Shown here piece by piece: positions 1 to 12,024 of a DNA stretch of 64,000 bases. Source of the stretch: Parasponia andersonii (taxonomy: Eukaryota; Streptophyta; Magnoliopsida; Rosales; Cannabaceae). The notes beneath the pieces were generated by a model that worked only from the letters and a program-made list of their open reading frames with translations, was not told where the DNA came from and made no database searches. The position numbers and the translations under genes are program-made. The stretch lies in contig JXTB01000828.1 in assembly GCA_002914805.1 (NCBI GenBank), forward strand, positions 4,980-68,979. The letters run 5' to 3'. How positions within the stretch are numbered: the stretch's first letter is position 1; each line of letters opens with the position of its first letter.

Positions 1-101
1 ATCGAAGTGTGTTTGGTTGTTTCTTATCATAATGGTTGATATTCTTGGATTGTATGTATGCATGTTTATGTATTGATGATTTTTTTTTTTTTTTTTTCCA
101 G

Positions 102-3100
102 ATTTTAAGAAGAGAGAAGTACTGAAGTATGAAGCAATACAGAGCAAATCTCCGGACACAACAATGTCTAGCATAACAGGTTTTCTTATGTGAATTCGAA
201 GCTACTATGATTTATGATTGTCGATTTTAAGCCAAAAAATTATGTCTAATTGAGATTTGTAGGCCTTTCTTTGGGGGTTTTGGTTTGTTTTGTTGCTTGG
301 AAACTGAGATTTGTAGCTGAAGATCTGTTATTCGTGGCAGTTTCGCTTCAATTTCATGATTTTTACTGTCTTCTTTGTATGCTTTTGTTCTGTTTGATGT
401 AATTTCTTGATAGCGTTTTCACCTAGTTAAGGTTAATCCTCTATAATGTAGAATGGGAAGTCATGTACACAACGCAAATCACTCAAAAGGCTAAGAAGTA
501 CCATGATGGTTTTGTACAGCTCACACTTCGTGGATCCATTGGGAGACAGGTTGATTTCTGAAACTAATTTTGCGTGCGATATGGATAAATGACTGATCAA
601 GAGATTTATTCCTTTCATTGCCCTCCTTGGTTCTCTTGCTCTTGCCTGCCTTCCATGATCCATTACCTTAAGTCTTTAATGGCTAACTGATTTCTCATAC
701 TGCCCCCTTTTGGTCTCGGTCAGCTTGTGCTCTTGGATGAAGGAAGAAGTAACCTAGATAGTAGGTTTCTGAAAATGGGTGAGAAGATAGAATCTGGAGC
801 AACAATTTCTTTTGATGCTCACTTAGTTGAAATTGGAGAACCTCGAGGAGATCATAAAAGTTCTGGAGAAAATAGTTCTAAGGTTATGAGGGAGACAGGA
901 ATAGTGCACGGACAGCAAAACTGTGCTCACAGAAACGACACTATTAAAACTGTTAAACAAGGTAAGTAGGTGAAACCTTCTCAATTTATGAATTTCTGGA
1001 AAATGATGTTCAGTGTATCTTTCTTATTTTCTTAAGTAGATGCTTGGATGGTAGGTTGAGGCCTTTTGTCTTCCTTAATCTTCTCATTTGTCAATGAACA
1101 ATGGACACATTGTGTTCTGTACGAATGTATCTTTTGCGTGGAATCTTCAAATTGTCCCTTAGGTAGATATCATGTACTGGAGCTTTTAAGGTGCCTCAGA
1201 TTTTCACCCCAACAAGTATCTGGTTCCCTTCTTTCAGAATTTTTGTATTCGTGGCTCCAGAAAAGCTGAAATAATTTTCCATATTCAATTCTGATAGTTC
1301 ACTTTGTTCCAGAGTTCGTTAAGAATGGATTTCTTGAATCTGGGGCATCTCATAACAGTCAACATATGACAGAATCTAGTCCCACAGGTTAATATTTTTC
1401 AACCTGTTTGGTTTGTCCAATTGTCAGCTTTCCATATCTGGATAAGTGTCTTTTCGATGTAGAGTGGAAGGTCCTGTACACAGCACAATTAACTCAAAAA
1501 TCCAAAAAGTATCATGATGGTTTCTTAAAGCTTACAATTTGTGGCTCCAGGGTGAGGCAGGTATATCTTCTTTACTATTTCCTTTGAAATCTTCTTTCAG
1601 TATATTGTCATATGTGTTGATCCATTCCCAAAGGTGTCTAAAACATCCTATGTCCTGTAATTTGTTTAATCGGAAATTATAGAAGTTTGCCTTTCTTGCA
1701 TTGATGGTTCCTGCCATGTTCAGTTTTGATGCTTACACTTCCTTTTTTCGGTTAGGCAATGCTGTATGATGAAACGAGGAAACTCATGAATAGTGGATTC
1801 CTGAAAAGAGAAGAAGTTATAAGAACTGGTGTATCATTTGTATTTGATGCTTACTTGGTTGAGATTGGAGAGCCTGAAGGAAACAATGCACCTCTAGCTG
1901 ATTTGACTGCCGAGGGAAACAGTTGCAATGTTGTTAAGGAAACAGGGAAAATGCACGAACAACAAAATTCTCTTACATCCAATAAATATGTTTTAAAAGG
2001 TTTGTGTAATGTTTTTGTTAAATTATTGCCCATTCTGGTGGTCATTTTAAAAATCAGTCATCGGTTTTTGTATCAAATGCAAGTGGTTTTGATGTACACA
2101 CCTTTTCGATCATTCAATGATTCCTGCTTTATGACGTTGCTCCATTCTCAATATCTAAATGTATTGAACATTCTGGTTTTGATATTCTCCGTTGTTTTGG
2201 ATGAGTGATCTTTTTGAGATTTAGGCATTAACAAGTTAGGATCATACATGTAGGGCAGCGGATCAAATTTATGCTTTTGACAGTAAAGTCACTGGTATTA
2301 TGTGAAACATTTTCTCCGTTTTACAAAGATCGATTGGGCTTTATACTTTTCTTATCATGCTTGTACAGGGCATAGGCCTTAATCTTCCTCCTTATAATGT
2401 TTCTGCATGCATGACAGAAAAACCTCTGAGCAATGCTTGTTTGAGGAAAGCTGTAGAATCAGATTTTAACATCTCTTCAAACATAGGCAGAAAGGAATCC
2501 AGCAGAACAGCTCCTCTACGCGATGGTGTGTGGGATTTATCTTTAATTAACGTACTGTGATATCGAGATGAGACCATTTCCTCTTATATTTTTTCGTTTC
2601 CGGGAAGTATATCATCAATTACGATTTTTGGTTATCATCTTTTATCCACCATTAAGTTTTAGCATTTAATTAGACATACCTTGGTATTCATAGCTCTTGG
2701 AGAATTACTTTGCACTTAGACAACATAACAGAGAATTGAGAGGCATATGCACTATCTTGAACTGCATGTTCAGGATGCGCACCATATCGTATAGATCTGC
2801 ACCTTTCAATATTGTTATCAATTTAATTTGTCCATCGCTGCAGCCCATCAAATTTTGTCCTTTCTCCAAAAACCAAGGACTCAGAAGGGCATGCCTGCAG
2901 ATTCCGCAAATAACAATATGACCACTAAAAAAGGGCCTCTAGTTTCCAATGCTGCGGATCTGGATTTCCCTGAAGATGATAAAGTACCAAAATTATCGGT
3001 TGCACATGAAAAATCGAGAGAAAGTATAGACGTTGACGTTGAGAGACCAGTTGATATCATGCCGTCCGAAGGCTAGTTTCATCACAACTTTTCAAATTTG

Positions 3101-3917
3101 AAACACGATTTACCTTTTGATGTCTCCGTTTATTTTCAGCTTCTAACAAATAAATCAACTCAAAATTTGGACTTTGCAGCAAGATCCACTGGTAATGGCA
3201 GTCAATTAGTGAAAGGAAACAATGGAAACTCCCACCAGGTACAGACCATAAGTTTCCTTATTATCTGCTAATGTTATCATTGTTCATACCGTCTGAATCC
3301 ATGTAGGAAAAAATTCTTCCTAGGTTTGTAGTTATTGGCAACTCACAGGTGGTAAGGGTCAAGTAACTAGTGAAGTTTTGAATGGTAACTTTGTTTTCCT
3401 AAAAATAAAATAAAATAACAAAAAAGGCCAACGTTCTTGGAGAAAATCTATCTTGGTGATGCTCTAAAAGTGTTGTCAATTTTTGTTTTTATAAAAAAGA
3501 AAATTAAAACCATGAAAATTACCGGTAAGATTTAGACTTGTGCAACCGTACACTATGATTATTTGAGCAGGGCCAAACGTGCTGAGAATAGACTAACGAC
3601 ACATTTTCTCAAAGTTTATGGTGCCGTTACTCATAAACACACATGCTAAGGACATATTTTTCAAGGCTTTCTATTCTCCCGAATACAGTTACTCTATCTT
3701 GGTTTTAGAGTAAAACTCAAGTCCTTGATTTGTTATTTTGCAGCAGCTTAATTCGAACAAGATGGAAGTTGAAAGTAGATGGTGTGATGGAGAAAATGCT
3801 GCGGATATGCCAAGTTCTTCTTGTGGTCCTGTTGTTGACGAAAAGAATCATCCTGAGGATCATCTTACATGTGCATGGGAAATGGATGATTGCCCAAGTT
3901 TTGATCTTGGAATTTAA
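102..3917 (+). CDS. DUF2439 (ZGRF1-type) domain protein, 5' end outside window
   Basis: Ten exons can be joined in phase: 102-179, 452-549, 724-961, 1313-1387, 1463-1560, 1756-1999, 2376-2525, 2844-3071, 3180-3238 and 3744-3917 (stop TAA 3915-3917). Two copies of the DUF2439 domain are visible. Each has an EW(E/K)V(M/L)YT start, a (K)KYHDGF core, and a second half with LLDEGR or MLYDETR, then FLK and DAHLVEIGE or DAYLVEIGE. DUF2439 is the N-terminal domain of ZGRF1-type proteins linked to DNA-repair helicases; no helicase or GRF zinc finger is seen here. The tail after the second domain is acidic and Ser-rich and was not recognised. Upstream exons, and possibly more domain copies, lie left of position 1. 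The 3071/3180 intron requires a GC donor; otherwise translation would stop at TAG 3074-3076. Function in this plant is unknown. The domain call is firm; exon 7's start (acceptor at 2375) was chosen by phase. Confidence 0.78.
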
Positions 3918-4567
3918 CACTAATGTATTAAATGATAGAAGTGAATCTAATCAAAGTAGTCACACATGCATGAATCAACATAAAGAAAACTTGAAAAAAG
4001 ATCACAATTAGTCGAAAAAGATGAACGTGAGAAATTTTGTATGTCAGACGTAAATTTGATAGAAGATTTGAGTGGAGTCTTAACGAGGAGTTAGCTTCTT
4101 TTGTTCAATTTGTTGTCTAAATCGGGGAGAGAGAGAGGAATTACAAACAATTTAACCATGTCAACAACCGTAGTTCGTACGTTATATGTTTCTAATGCTG
4201 AGTACTTTTCCTGCATGTCAAACATAACAAAGAACAAAAGAATCCACTCGCACTGTATGCCTATTGAATGCATGCATATTTGAAACGGGTTTAAGCTTCA
4301 GTTACATATGTAAATGCGGAGAAAGGGGGAGAAGGAAACCATATCTTAAGCCTGTAAGTGAGAAAAATGTAATATTAATTTATTCTCTTACACCGCTCTA
4401 GAAAGACCCGATCCAAATACGATCACTCTAAAGCAATCTCAAATCAACACATTATGAATTCTTACGAGAATGATAAAGCCAAACACTCAGCTGCAGAATA
4501 CTGTAAAATACCCCTTCTCGAAAAGAAAGTCTTGGAAGAAACGAATTAGGATGCAGGTTTACATATG
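3918..4567. other. Convergent 3' flanks, no gene seen
   Basis: This gap lies between the + strand DUF2439 gene and the - strand ABIL gene. It should contain both 3' UTRs. I see no coding signal or repeat in it. Confidence 0.6.
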
Positions 4568-6770
4568 TCAGTTTTCATTTGAGTGTTTGTCTAAAGTGGC
4601 ATCCTTTCTATACTTGCGCATGCTAACCAAGGCCTTCAAGAGGCGTCTGTTTAAGCCAGAATGCTGCTCAGGACTTCTTTCCTTCTCTTTTTCTGGATAA
4701 GTAGACATTGAAACCGATCTCAAAGGCGGTGTAGGATACTGCAAGTACAGGACGAAAGAATGAATATCATTCTAAAGATCATCAAATCTAATGCAAAAGA
4801 TGGAGATAATACTATGTTTTCGCATGACATGGCTATAACTTATTGCTTTTTATTTTGTAGGAGCGCATTCTTATGTCGACTCATATCATGATTCAGTCCA
4901 ATGAAATCTTGACACATCTACGTGCTTACTCGCTGTTTAGAAGTAGAGGAGTTTAAGGTCGTTGATCTCTTGACAACAGATCTAGCTCGCATGACCGGAA
5001 AATGATTTGGTGGTTGTTCTTTCCTCTCTGATTATATACAACCAGGGTTAAAAAAAATGTAATGAGAATAAAAACATCCAACAAATTATAAACCTCTTAT
5101 TACCCCTACTAACTTTGTTACATCTACCATACAGAAAGCAATTATACAAACCTGGTATGGATACAGTCCTCTTGAATTGAAAGGTCTTAGGTTGAGTATG
5201 TGCTGATATAGAATACTGCTCCCTGAATGAGAATTTACTCAGAAGCATGAGAGTGGTGAAGTTCTAGGCACAATATAATCAAGTTCATAATAGTGTTTTA
5301 AAGAATTTTGAGTTGATATTTACCTGACTATTTTTGGAGAGATCTCCCTCGTTCTTACTTGGGAAAAACCTTCACAAAAATCGACCAGTTAGAATTTATG
5401 AAGAGATGCACAAGTGATTGCATAAGTACTTATACTAGATGATCCTCAAAATAAGCTGACGGAGGTTTGTTGTATTAAATGAAGGATTGCATGTTTTATG
5501 GGGCCATGAGGAGACGAACTGAAATACCGTTATTGAACTTAAACCAGTCATCTTGAACACTCTGGTAAATCATATTAGACTGGCCAACAGCTTTGGTGGT
5601 TGCTCCAACTGAAAGAAAATGCGAGTCAGTTCGTTAAAAATCACATAGTTTCTTTTCAATCATGTTCCAGAGACAACTCTTATTGAGAGGCAGGGAGTTT
5701 ATATGAATGGAAAAATGCAGAGGAAAACAAATTTGCCTGGAATGATGTACCGCTTGTGGTGCTTTGGAAAACCTACGGCCAATGATTGTTGGAAAACACC
5801 ACCGCGATCAACGAAATCTTGGCATGTTCGTACTCTCTACGATTTTACGATGAACACAAATTTTAGAAGAGATGAATAAAAGAAAATAAAAAAACTGGAG
5901 GAAAATAATCAAAATCACGCCATTCCAGAATCGTATGATGGTGATCAAACTAGTAAAATGGTAATGTTTTGGAAGCATTATAGTAGATGAAAATTACAGG
6001 GGTGGGAATAAGTATTTTAGCATTACTAATACACCAAGGGAGATGCTGGAGCAATATTATCTTTCCCCTGAAAATAGTAAGTGAAGTGAGGGACTACCTG
6101 TTCAATGGAGCGGAATCTGAGATCAGTTCCTGAAACTTCTACAATATTTTCATCCATGAAGTTATTGATCTTATCTGCCATAGAACCCAAGTGGTCTATA
6201 GTATTGATAAATGCCTTAATGGTATAATCTTTCAAAGTCTCCACCACTCTAAAGATTAACAAAGAACAAAGAAGTGATTAACTTTCAGTGTGTTTAGACT
6301 TCTAACACATAAAAAAAGTGGTAGAAAGCAGTATAACTGTTCCATATATGAGTATGAATATAACTTCCTCACATTTGTTTCTGATCATCTTTGCTATAAG
6401 ATACTTCAAAATACTCTGCTGCTGAATACAACTGTTTCCTCAGATTCTTCAGTTCCTAAACTCCAAAGGGCACTCGGAAAATAACCACGTTCGTAGTCAT
6501 AATTTGTTCTCAGTATAAGCAAAAGACTCCAATTATTTAGTATTCTTTCCTATTCCTCCATCATAATTTTTAATTTTTTAAAAGTTGAGGCAGTCCGAAA
6601 TATTCGACAAAAACATATTATGGCAAAATTCATTTTAGAGCTAAACCAATGAGATAAAATGAAGGATAACTCACATTCAAACTCTCTGAAAAGTGCATCC
6701 TTTGCTGCATAAAGAGTTCATCATGGTGTGAAGCCTGCGGTGCAGGAACCGAAGAAGTCAAACTCTCCAT
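4568..6770 (-). CDS. ABIL: ABIL (Abl-interactor-like) protein, SCAR/WAVE complex subunit
   Basis: Nine exons on the minus strand: 6770-6675, 6455-6373, 6248-6098, 5836-5737, 5608-5528, 5369-5324, 5222-5152, 5027-4930 and 4738-4568 (stop TGA). They join without phase conflict to 298 residues, within the usual range for plant ABILs. The N-terminus has the conserved FMQQRMHFSESL, LKNLRKQLYSAAEYFE and VETLKDYTIKAF...DHLG blocks, then an FPKHHKRYIIP block, a variable proline/serine linker, and a C-terminal basic LNRRLLKAL...RKYRKD motif. ABILs join the SCAR/WAVE complex, which activates ARP2/3-dependent actin nucleation; that role is from the family. The intron after exon 4 needs a GC donor (5736-5735, CCAG|GCAAAT). 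The ATG at 6768-6770 is chosen because the reading MESLTSSV leads directly into the conserved block. The exact paralogue (ABIL1-4) cannot be fixed by eye. It lies 1.84 kb downstream of RPN12 on the same strand, with separate transcription likely. Confidence 0.88.
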
Positions 6771-7302
6771 GAAAGGGTACCTTTTCACCTGCTGTAAAAT
6801 CTTTTTGAGGAAAAAAAATTTTAAAAAGGAACTTTTAGTATCAAGTTTGGGCTGTGAAGTTCAAATGATAGTATCACCGTACTTGTCTTCAGCTTCTAAG
6901 CCGAAAACATGGTTCTTTATATTGATCAAACTTTAGTATGGAAACTTCTCTATGATTTTAACATAACTATATTGCAAAACTTTGTGAAGGTTGTTTTTCC
7001 ATTGTGGAAATGAAATAACCAACAAATATAACATTCGAACAATTTAAGTTCTCTTTTCAAACAAACAGCGAAATGGCACTGTACCATACCAAATGATCAA
7101 AGAACCGACAAAAAAGTGATTAGATAAAGAGAATGACCTGAGTGTTTCCTGTTCTTAAATCTTCAACTCGAATTTGAGTTCTATTTCCCACTCAGACTCA
7201 ACACTATTGTAACAACTAACAACTTAAGTGCACCTTAAAAGGACAAAACAAGAATATGAACAGTTCATCGTAACATGCCTTTTCTCATATTCATATATAC
7301 AC

Positions 7303-7358
<56 letters not shown>

Positions 7359-8612
7359 TAATTTGCCTAATGAATGATTTAGAAGTGACCACAATCCAAT
7401 ATAGTTTGTTTGGATTAAATAGTCTTGAAATAAGACCTGTTGCATACTAATTATTTTTGTTAAAACTTTTTGTGAGGGTGTCTTTTCTGTAATGGGGAAA
7501 GGCATGAGCCTATAAGGATCAGCCAAGTGTCAACCCAGTGCTGGTTTGCTTAATTTTCAACCATGGGGGGGACCCCCACGAGCAGATGGGGAAGAAGGAT
7601 CTTAAACTTAATAATCACATTATCATATAAAGTCATTATGGGGGATAGCTACTTTGCCTCCCGAAAATTTAATTGCTATAGGCATAGCTTGAAAAAAAAA
7701 GTTAGATAGAGAATTTAAGCAGTACCTCAATCCTTCTTATGAGCCAACTACTTGACACTTTATATTATGAGGCCAACCTGTTTAATTTAATGTAAGTTGA
7801 AAAACCCACCTGCAAAATTAAATTACTAGGACGACTTTTGTAGTGTTTTTCTTCCTTAATGGCCTCTCAGAAGACAGAAGACCAACCTAGAATGAACGAA
7901 TTTGATGTTTTTAGCTTCTCAAGCAATGTGATTTCGTTATTAGTTCTTTCTCTCTTCTTGGTATTATGACAATTCCACAAAGCTGGAATTAGCTTTTGCG
8001 GTGAGATTGAGAATGATCAGAGAGAAGATGACAAGCTAAGAGTCATCAACGATTTGGAATTATATGACAGTTATGTACTCCATATGAATAAATTGATATA
8101 TGATACAAGCCTAAAGATTCTCCACCAACTTGGAGCAAGTTTAGGGGGCCATTCTTCACAAGTCATGCATGTTTCACGTGCTTCCATTAACCTTGTAACC
8201 ACGTTATTTCACCACCGTATCATTTTACATGCAATTTGACAGATAAAATCAACTTCGCAAATTAAGCTAATTCACAACTGAACAGGAACTCCTTGAATTT
8301 CAATAAGCAATATGCAATTCATGCATTCGACGGTTTCACTTTGTTTTTTTATTTATTTATTTTTTTTCAAACCCCTAATCAGTAAGAACTAAGAAGCCAT
8401 TTCAGAATCAATAACCAATCTTGAGAAATTGAACTGCATCAAACGCTTAGCAACAATGAATCCAAATGCCTCGATAAAGCGACCAAAATGAAAATAAGAA
8501 AGTGTTACAAATTTTTTAAGCTTTGTGTTGAGCTACTAAGGAAACAATTCAAAGATGTCAAAGTATAGCGTCTAAACGCAAAAGAGCATATGCAACACAT
8601 GAGCAGTTTGCT
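6771..8612. other. Intergenic spacer, ABIL 5' flank and RPN12 3' flank
   Basis: No coding region was recognised. The spacer should hold the ABIL promoter and 5' UTR (right of 6770) and the RPN12 3' UTR (left of 8613). It is AT-rich with a long GA tract. Confidence 0.6.
7303..7354. repeat. (GA)n microsatellite
   Basis: About 26 GA units with one interruption (GAAAGA). The tract lies some 530 bp upstream of the ABIL start codon, so on the gene's strand it is a (TC)n tract in the promoter or leader. Long TC tracts are common near plant promoters; a regulatory role here is only possible. Confidence 0.9.
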
Positions 8613-11008
8613 TTACACAATCCGCTCCAACTCTCTTGCATAACTGAGTGTCTGGTTGATGAGCTGCAGGGAAGGAATCTCCTTGCAGGGTGCAGAGTCT
8701 TTTGCTCTCTGGAAAAACACAAAACCATCCTTCACATCCCACTCAGGGTGCTCCTGCATTCAGAACGAAATTCTAAGAAATGCATCCCAAAAGCAAAGAG
8801 ACCAGTAATGTACACGCTGCAGTAATGTTTACCTCCTCGATATAATTCAGGAGTTCTTGGTCAGAAGTGAACAGCAATATTTGACGTGCATCTTTGATCG
8901 ATAGATAATCATATGCCTTCTCACTGCATCCAGCTATTTCATCTCTGGAAGAGACAGAACAGAAAGAGTAAAAATCAAGTTTCAGAAAGTGCTTAAAAGC
9001 ATAGAAAGCAACAAATGTTCCATATGAAAATTGGTCTGTTTTCTGTACAAAACTACCAGGAAAGCAGGAACCAGTAGATAAATTTTCATGTACTAAATTG
9101 TTGTGATGAATTATTATGGGCAACAAATCTCCGAATGAATTGAATCCTCAACAATCCAACTACATGCCATTAGGTTTTTCTTAGAAAGGGAAAAAAGGAA
9201 GCTCATGAAATATGAATGGACATCATCCACCATTTATAGTTTATATACCATTAAAAAGGACAATACATACCTAACTGTCTTAGCCAGAAGATCCATGAAA
9301 TAAACATAAGTCTCATGTGGAACCGTCTGCCGTGCACTTAACACACGATTGTAAGCCCCCTCCATGAAGGACTGCTCCAACTCTACAGCATGTTTAATGC
9401 ATGGGTTCTCCAAAGCAGTGGATGACAGCAGTTCCAATTCAGTATGAAACTCAGCAATTCTGTTCTGCACAAGGAGTCTCAACAGGTTGAGACCTAAGAT
9501 TGGGTACTCTTGAGGAGATTGTGGCAGTCGATTCCTGCCCCCACAACAGAAGTGAATATAATTAGGGTAACGGGTAACCTAAAAATAGTTAGCAGCAGGA
9601 ATGTTTATGTTTAACCAAATCTTCAACACTCCACAACGGGTAATCTAAGACTGTAAAGCGCATTTGGGTTTCTTAGTGTAAATCGCTGACTCAGTTTTCC
9701 CACATGAAAAATGAAACTCGGGCATATTCTGAGCTGAAGATTGGAATACTTACCGAGCATCTGTGTAATACGGTTTCAACTGAAAGAAATCTCTCTCAAA
9801 TGCATCTTGATCCTCGATCTTCACACTCAGAACAACAGCATGCTCATATATGTCCCCTGAGAGTTCTCAAACACGATAAAGATCATTACAAAATAATCAA
9901 AGAAACGTCTATAATACAACTAAATCATCTTTACACAAACACAAGTTCCTGATGGTAGATAACAGTAAGGACTTCTCAATAAACTCTGGACATCATTTAA
10001 CTCCTGACAGAAGTTTTCCACTAAGTGTGGTTTCATCTCCACTAAGTTTTCGTTATGCGGATCTGGAAACTGACTTTGTAAACTTGCTGTTTTCATAACA
10101 TGTTTAAATTACTTATTTCTATGGCTTAACGTGATGAAAATGTTACAAAACATGAAACATGAAACAGAAGGGAGATAGAGCAGATAATCTTGCCACCTAC
10201 CAACCATTGTAAAGAGTAGACCTTAATTTACTATTATGAAAAGTAACCCACACTAAAATCTTTATGTCGAATTTATCAAATAGTAACAAGAAAATCAACC
10301 GCATTTACACTTTCCTAAGATACTCATGCCCAGAATCGTCTCAGACAAATACGTGAAAAATAGTAAAACACATTGAATGGAAGCACATACTGGCAGAAAT
10401 CATAGACCAGGAACAACAAATAGTAAGTAGTAAATTGCAGTATAACCCCCAAAATTGAACTAAATTGGGAAAACGTAGCAACAGACAAAGTTTGAGAATG
10501 TTACTTGCTATTGTAAGTTCATAAATGGCATTCGGTGTATCTTCAAACAATGGTGGAAGGCTTCTGAATTCAGTGAGCAAAACCTGAAAAAAGATTAGAC
10601 AAAAACAAGCAACGGAAGTGCCCTATTAGAACTACAACATGAACAAGCAAAACATCAAATTCATTCACACGACTAACAGTCTAACTTATATATGAACCAA
10701 ATAATAACACTCAAGTGGGTTCCAATATATCAAAATTCATAACTAATGATGCCCAAATAATAGAATAAAAAAATTGGGTATTTCGCAAAATAAATTTAAT
10801 TAATTCGTTTATTCCACATAAAAAAAACAATGACCCAAAAAAAAATCGAAATCCTGGAAGTAAATTTTGGGATCATTTGAAACAAATTTTGGGATGGAAA
10901 TACCTTGAGTTGGGAGAGAAAAGTGATACAGGAATCGAAATCTTTGCGTAAAGACGCAGCTTTGAAGCGCTCAAATCGCTGTGACACTTCTGTAAGCTTC
11001 GGATCCAT
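8613..11008 (-). CDS. RPN12A: 26S proteasome regulatory subunit RPN12 (19S lid)
   Basis: Six exons on the minus strand: 11008-10904, 10583-10505, 9856-9754, 9534-9271, 8944-8833 and 8753-8613 (stop TAA 8615-8613). Together they give 804 nt, a 267-residue protein, the length expected for plant RPN12. Recognisable blocks include MDPKLTEVSQRFERFKAA at the start, FRSLPPLFEDTPNA, RDIYEHAVVLSVK, ERDFFQLKPYY, the long HTELELLSS...HAVELEQSFMEGAYNRV region, DEIAGCSEKAYDYLS, and a QTLSYARELERIV C-terminus. RPN12 is a PCI-domain lid subunit, placed late in assembly and needed for degradation of ubiquitinated proteins in nucleus and cytosol; plant mutants show altered hormone responses. All splice sites are GT-AG and all phases close. 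The ATG at 11006-11008 matches the family start. A decayed copy of exon 1 occurs at 30891-30983. The gene appears intact. Confidence 0.96.
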
Positions 11009-11194
11009 CTCGATCTATACTGGTTTGTTTGCTTTTGCTTTGGGAATAAGAAGTTTCTCCTGATTTAGGGTATTGGTCAAGTAAAGTAAAGTAAAGAGGA
11101 TATTGGTAAAGAAAGAGAGAAAGAAAGAAGGAAGTAAGCGATATATAACTTATAAGCGACTATTTTTTTCCTTTTTATGTTTGGTGAAATCCAG

Positions 11195-11200
11195 TGGGCC
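11195..11200. promoter_or_regulatory. Possible site II element (TGGGCC) upstream of RPN12
   Basis: TGGGCC lies about 190 bp upstream of the RPN12 start codon. TGGGCY motifs are known in promoters of housekeeping and proliferation genes of plants. This is a single short match, so chance occurrence is quite possible. Confidence 0.25.
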
Positions 11201-12024
11201 GGCGGAGCCGATCAGGAGCTGTGGTAGAATTTGGACAGTTTTACGCAAAGGAAAAATGTTCAAAAATAATAAATAAATAAACTTTTAGCCAGCCGTTTTC
11301 ACGAACGAATTTTGATAATTATTTAAAGAATGATTTTTTTTTTTATATTTAGTATATTAAAATACATAGATTTATTTTTTTAAAAAAAAATTGATTTAAT
11401 TTTTCAAATTTTGATTTATTTTATTTAACATATCAAAATATATTGATTTATTTTTAATAATTAGTTTATTTTTTAAAAAATTAATTTTTTTTATATAAAA
11501 AAATAGATCAACTAAAAAATAACTACTTATTAAAATAAAATTATAAAAGGTCATTTATTAAATAAGTATAAAAAACGTCATGTTTTAAGTTGATTTTTTA
11601 AAAAGGCAATCTCTTATAAATATTCTAAGAAAATATTTTTTAATACAAAAATCTCTGAAATCGAAACAATTTAGTAACATTAATCCTGAACTCAATTATT
11701 TAGAGTAAAAACTTCCCTAATGCTAGTTTTGTTAGAAAAAAATAAGTATTTCTATTAGTTTTTTTTTAATAGTTAAGTTCTCATTCTTTTATTTATACTT
11801 GTTAAGTTATCATTCTTATATTTTTGTTTTTCGTTAATACTTTTTAATCTTTTCTGTCCAAAACTATAACTAATTAGCACTTGCCAAAAATGTGCTTCTC
11901 AATAGGAATAAAATTAGAAATAAAAAAAAATTATTATTATTATTTTTTAAAAAATTGTTGGGTTATTATTTTCGTTCAAAATAGAGGTAATAAATTAGAA
12001 AAATTTATATAGTTCCAATATAGA
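11201..12024. other. AT-rich gap, no gene seen
   Basis: Very AT-rich DNA dominated by poly-A/T runs and short TTTATTT motifs. No open frame with a recognisable product was found, and no clear terminal repeats. Confidence 0.6.

Noticed and set aside
4931..5260. An alternative ABIL splice from AAG AGG ACT directly to the last exon
   Set aside because: Phase fits, but it skips an open exon (5027-4930) whose PPNHFPVMRARS text aligns with the family's linker. The nine-exon model is better.
7224..7526. Ser-Leu repeat frame on minus strand
   Set aside because: A translated GA microsatellite in the ABIL upstream region.
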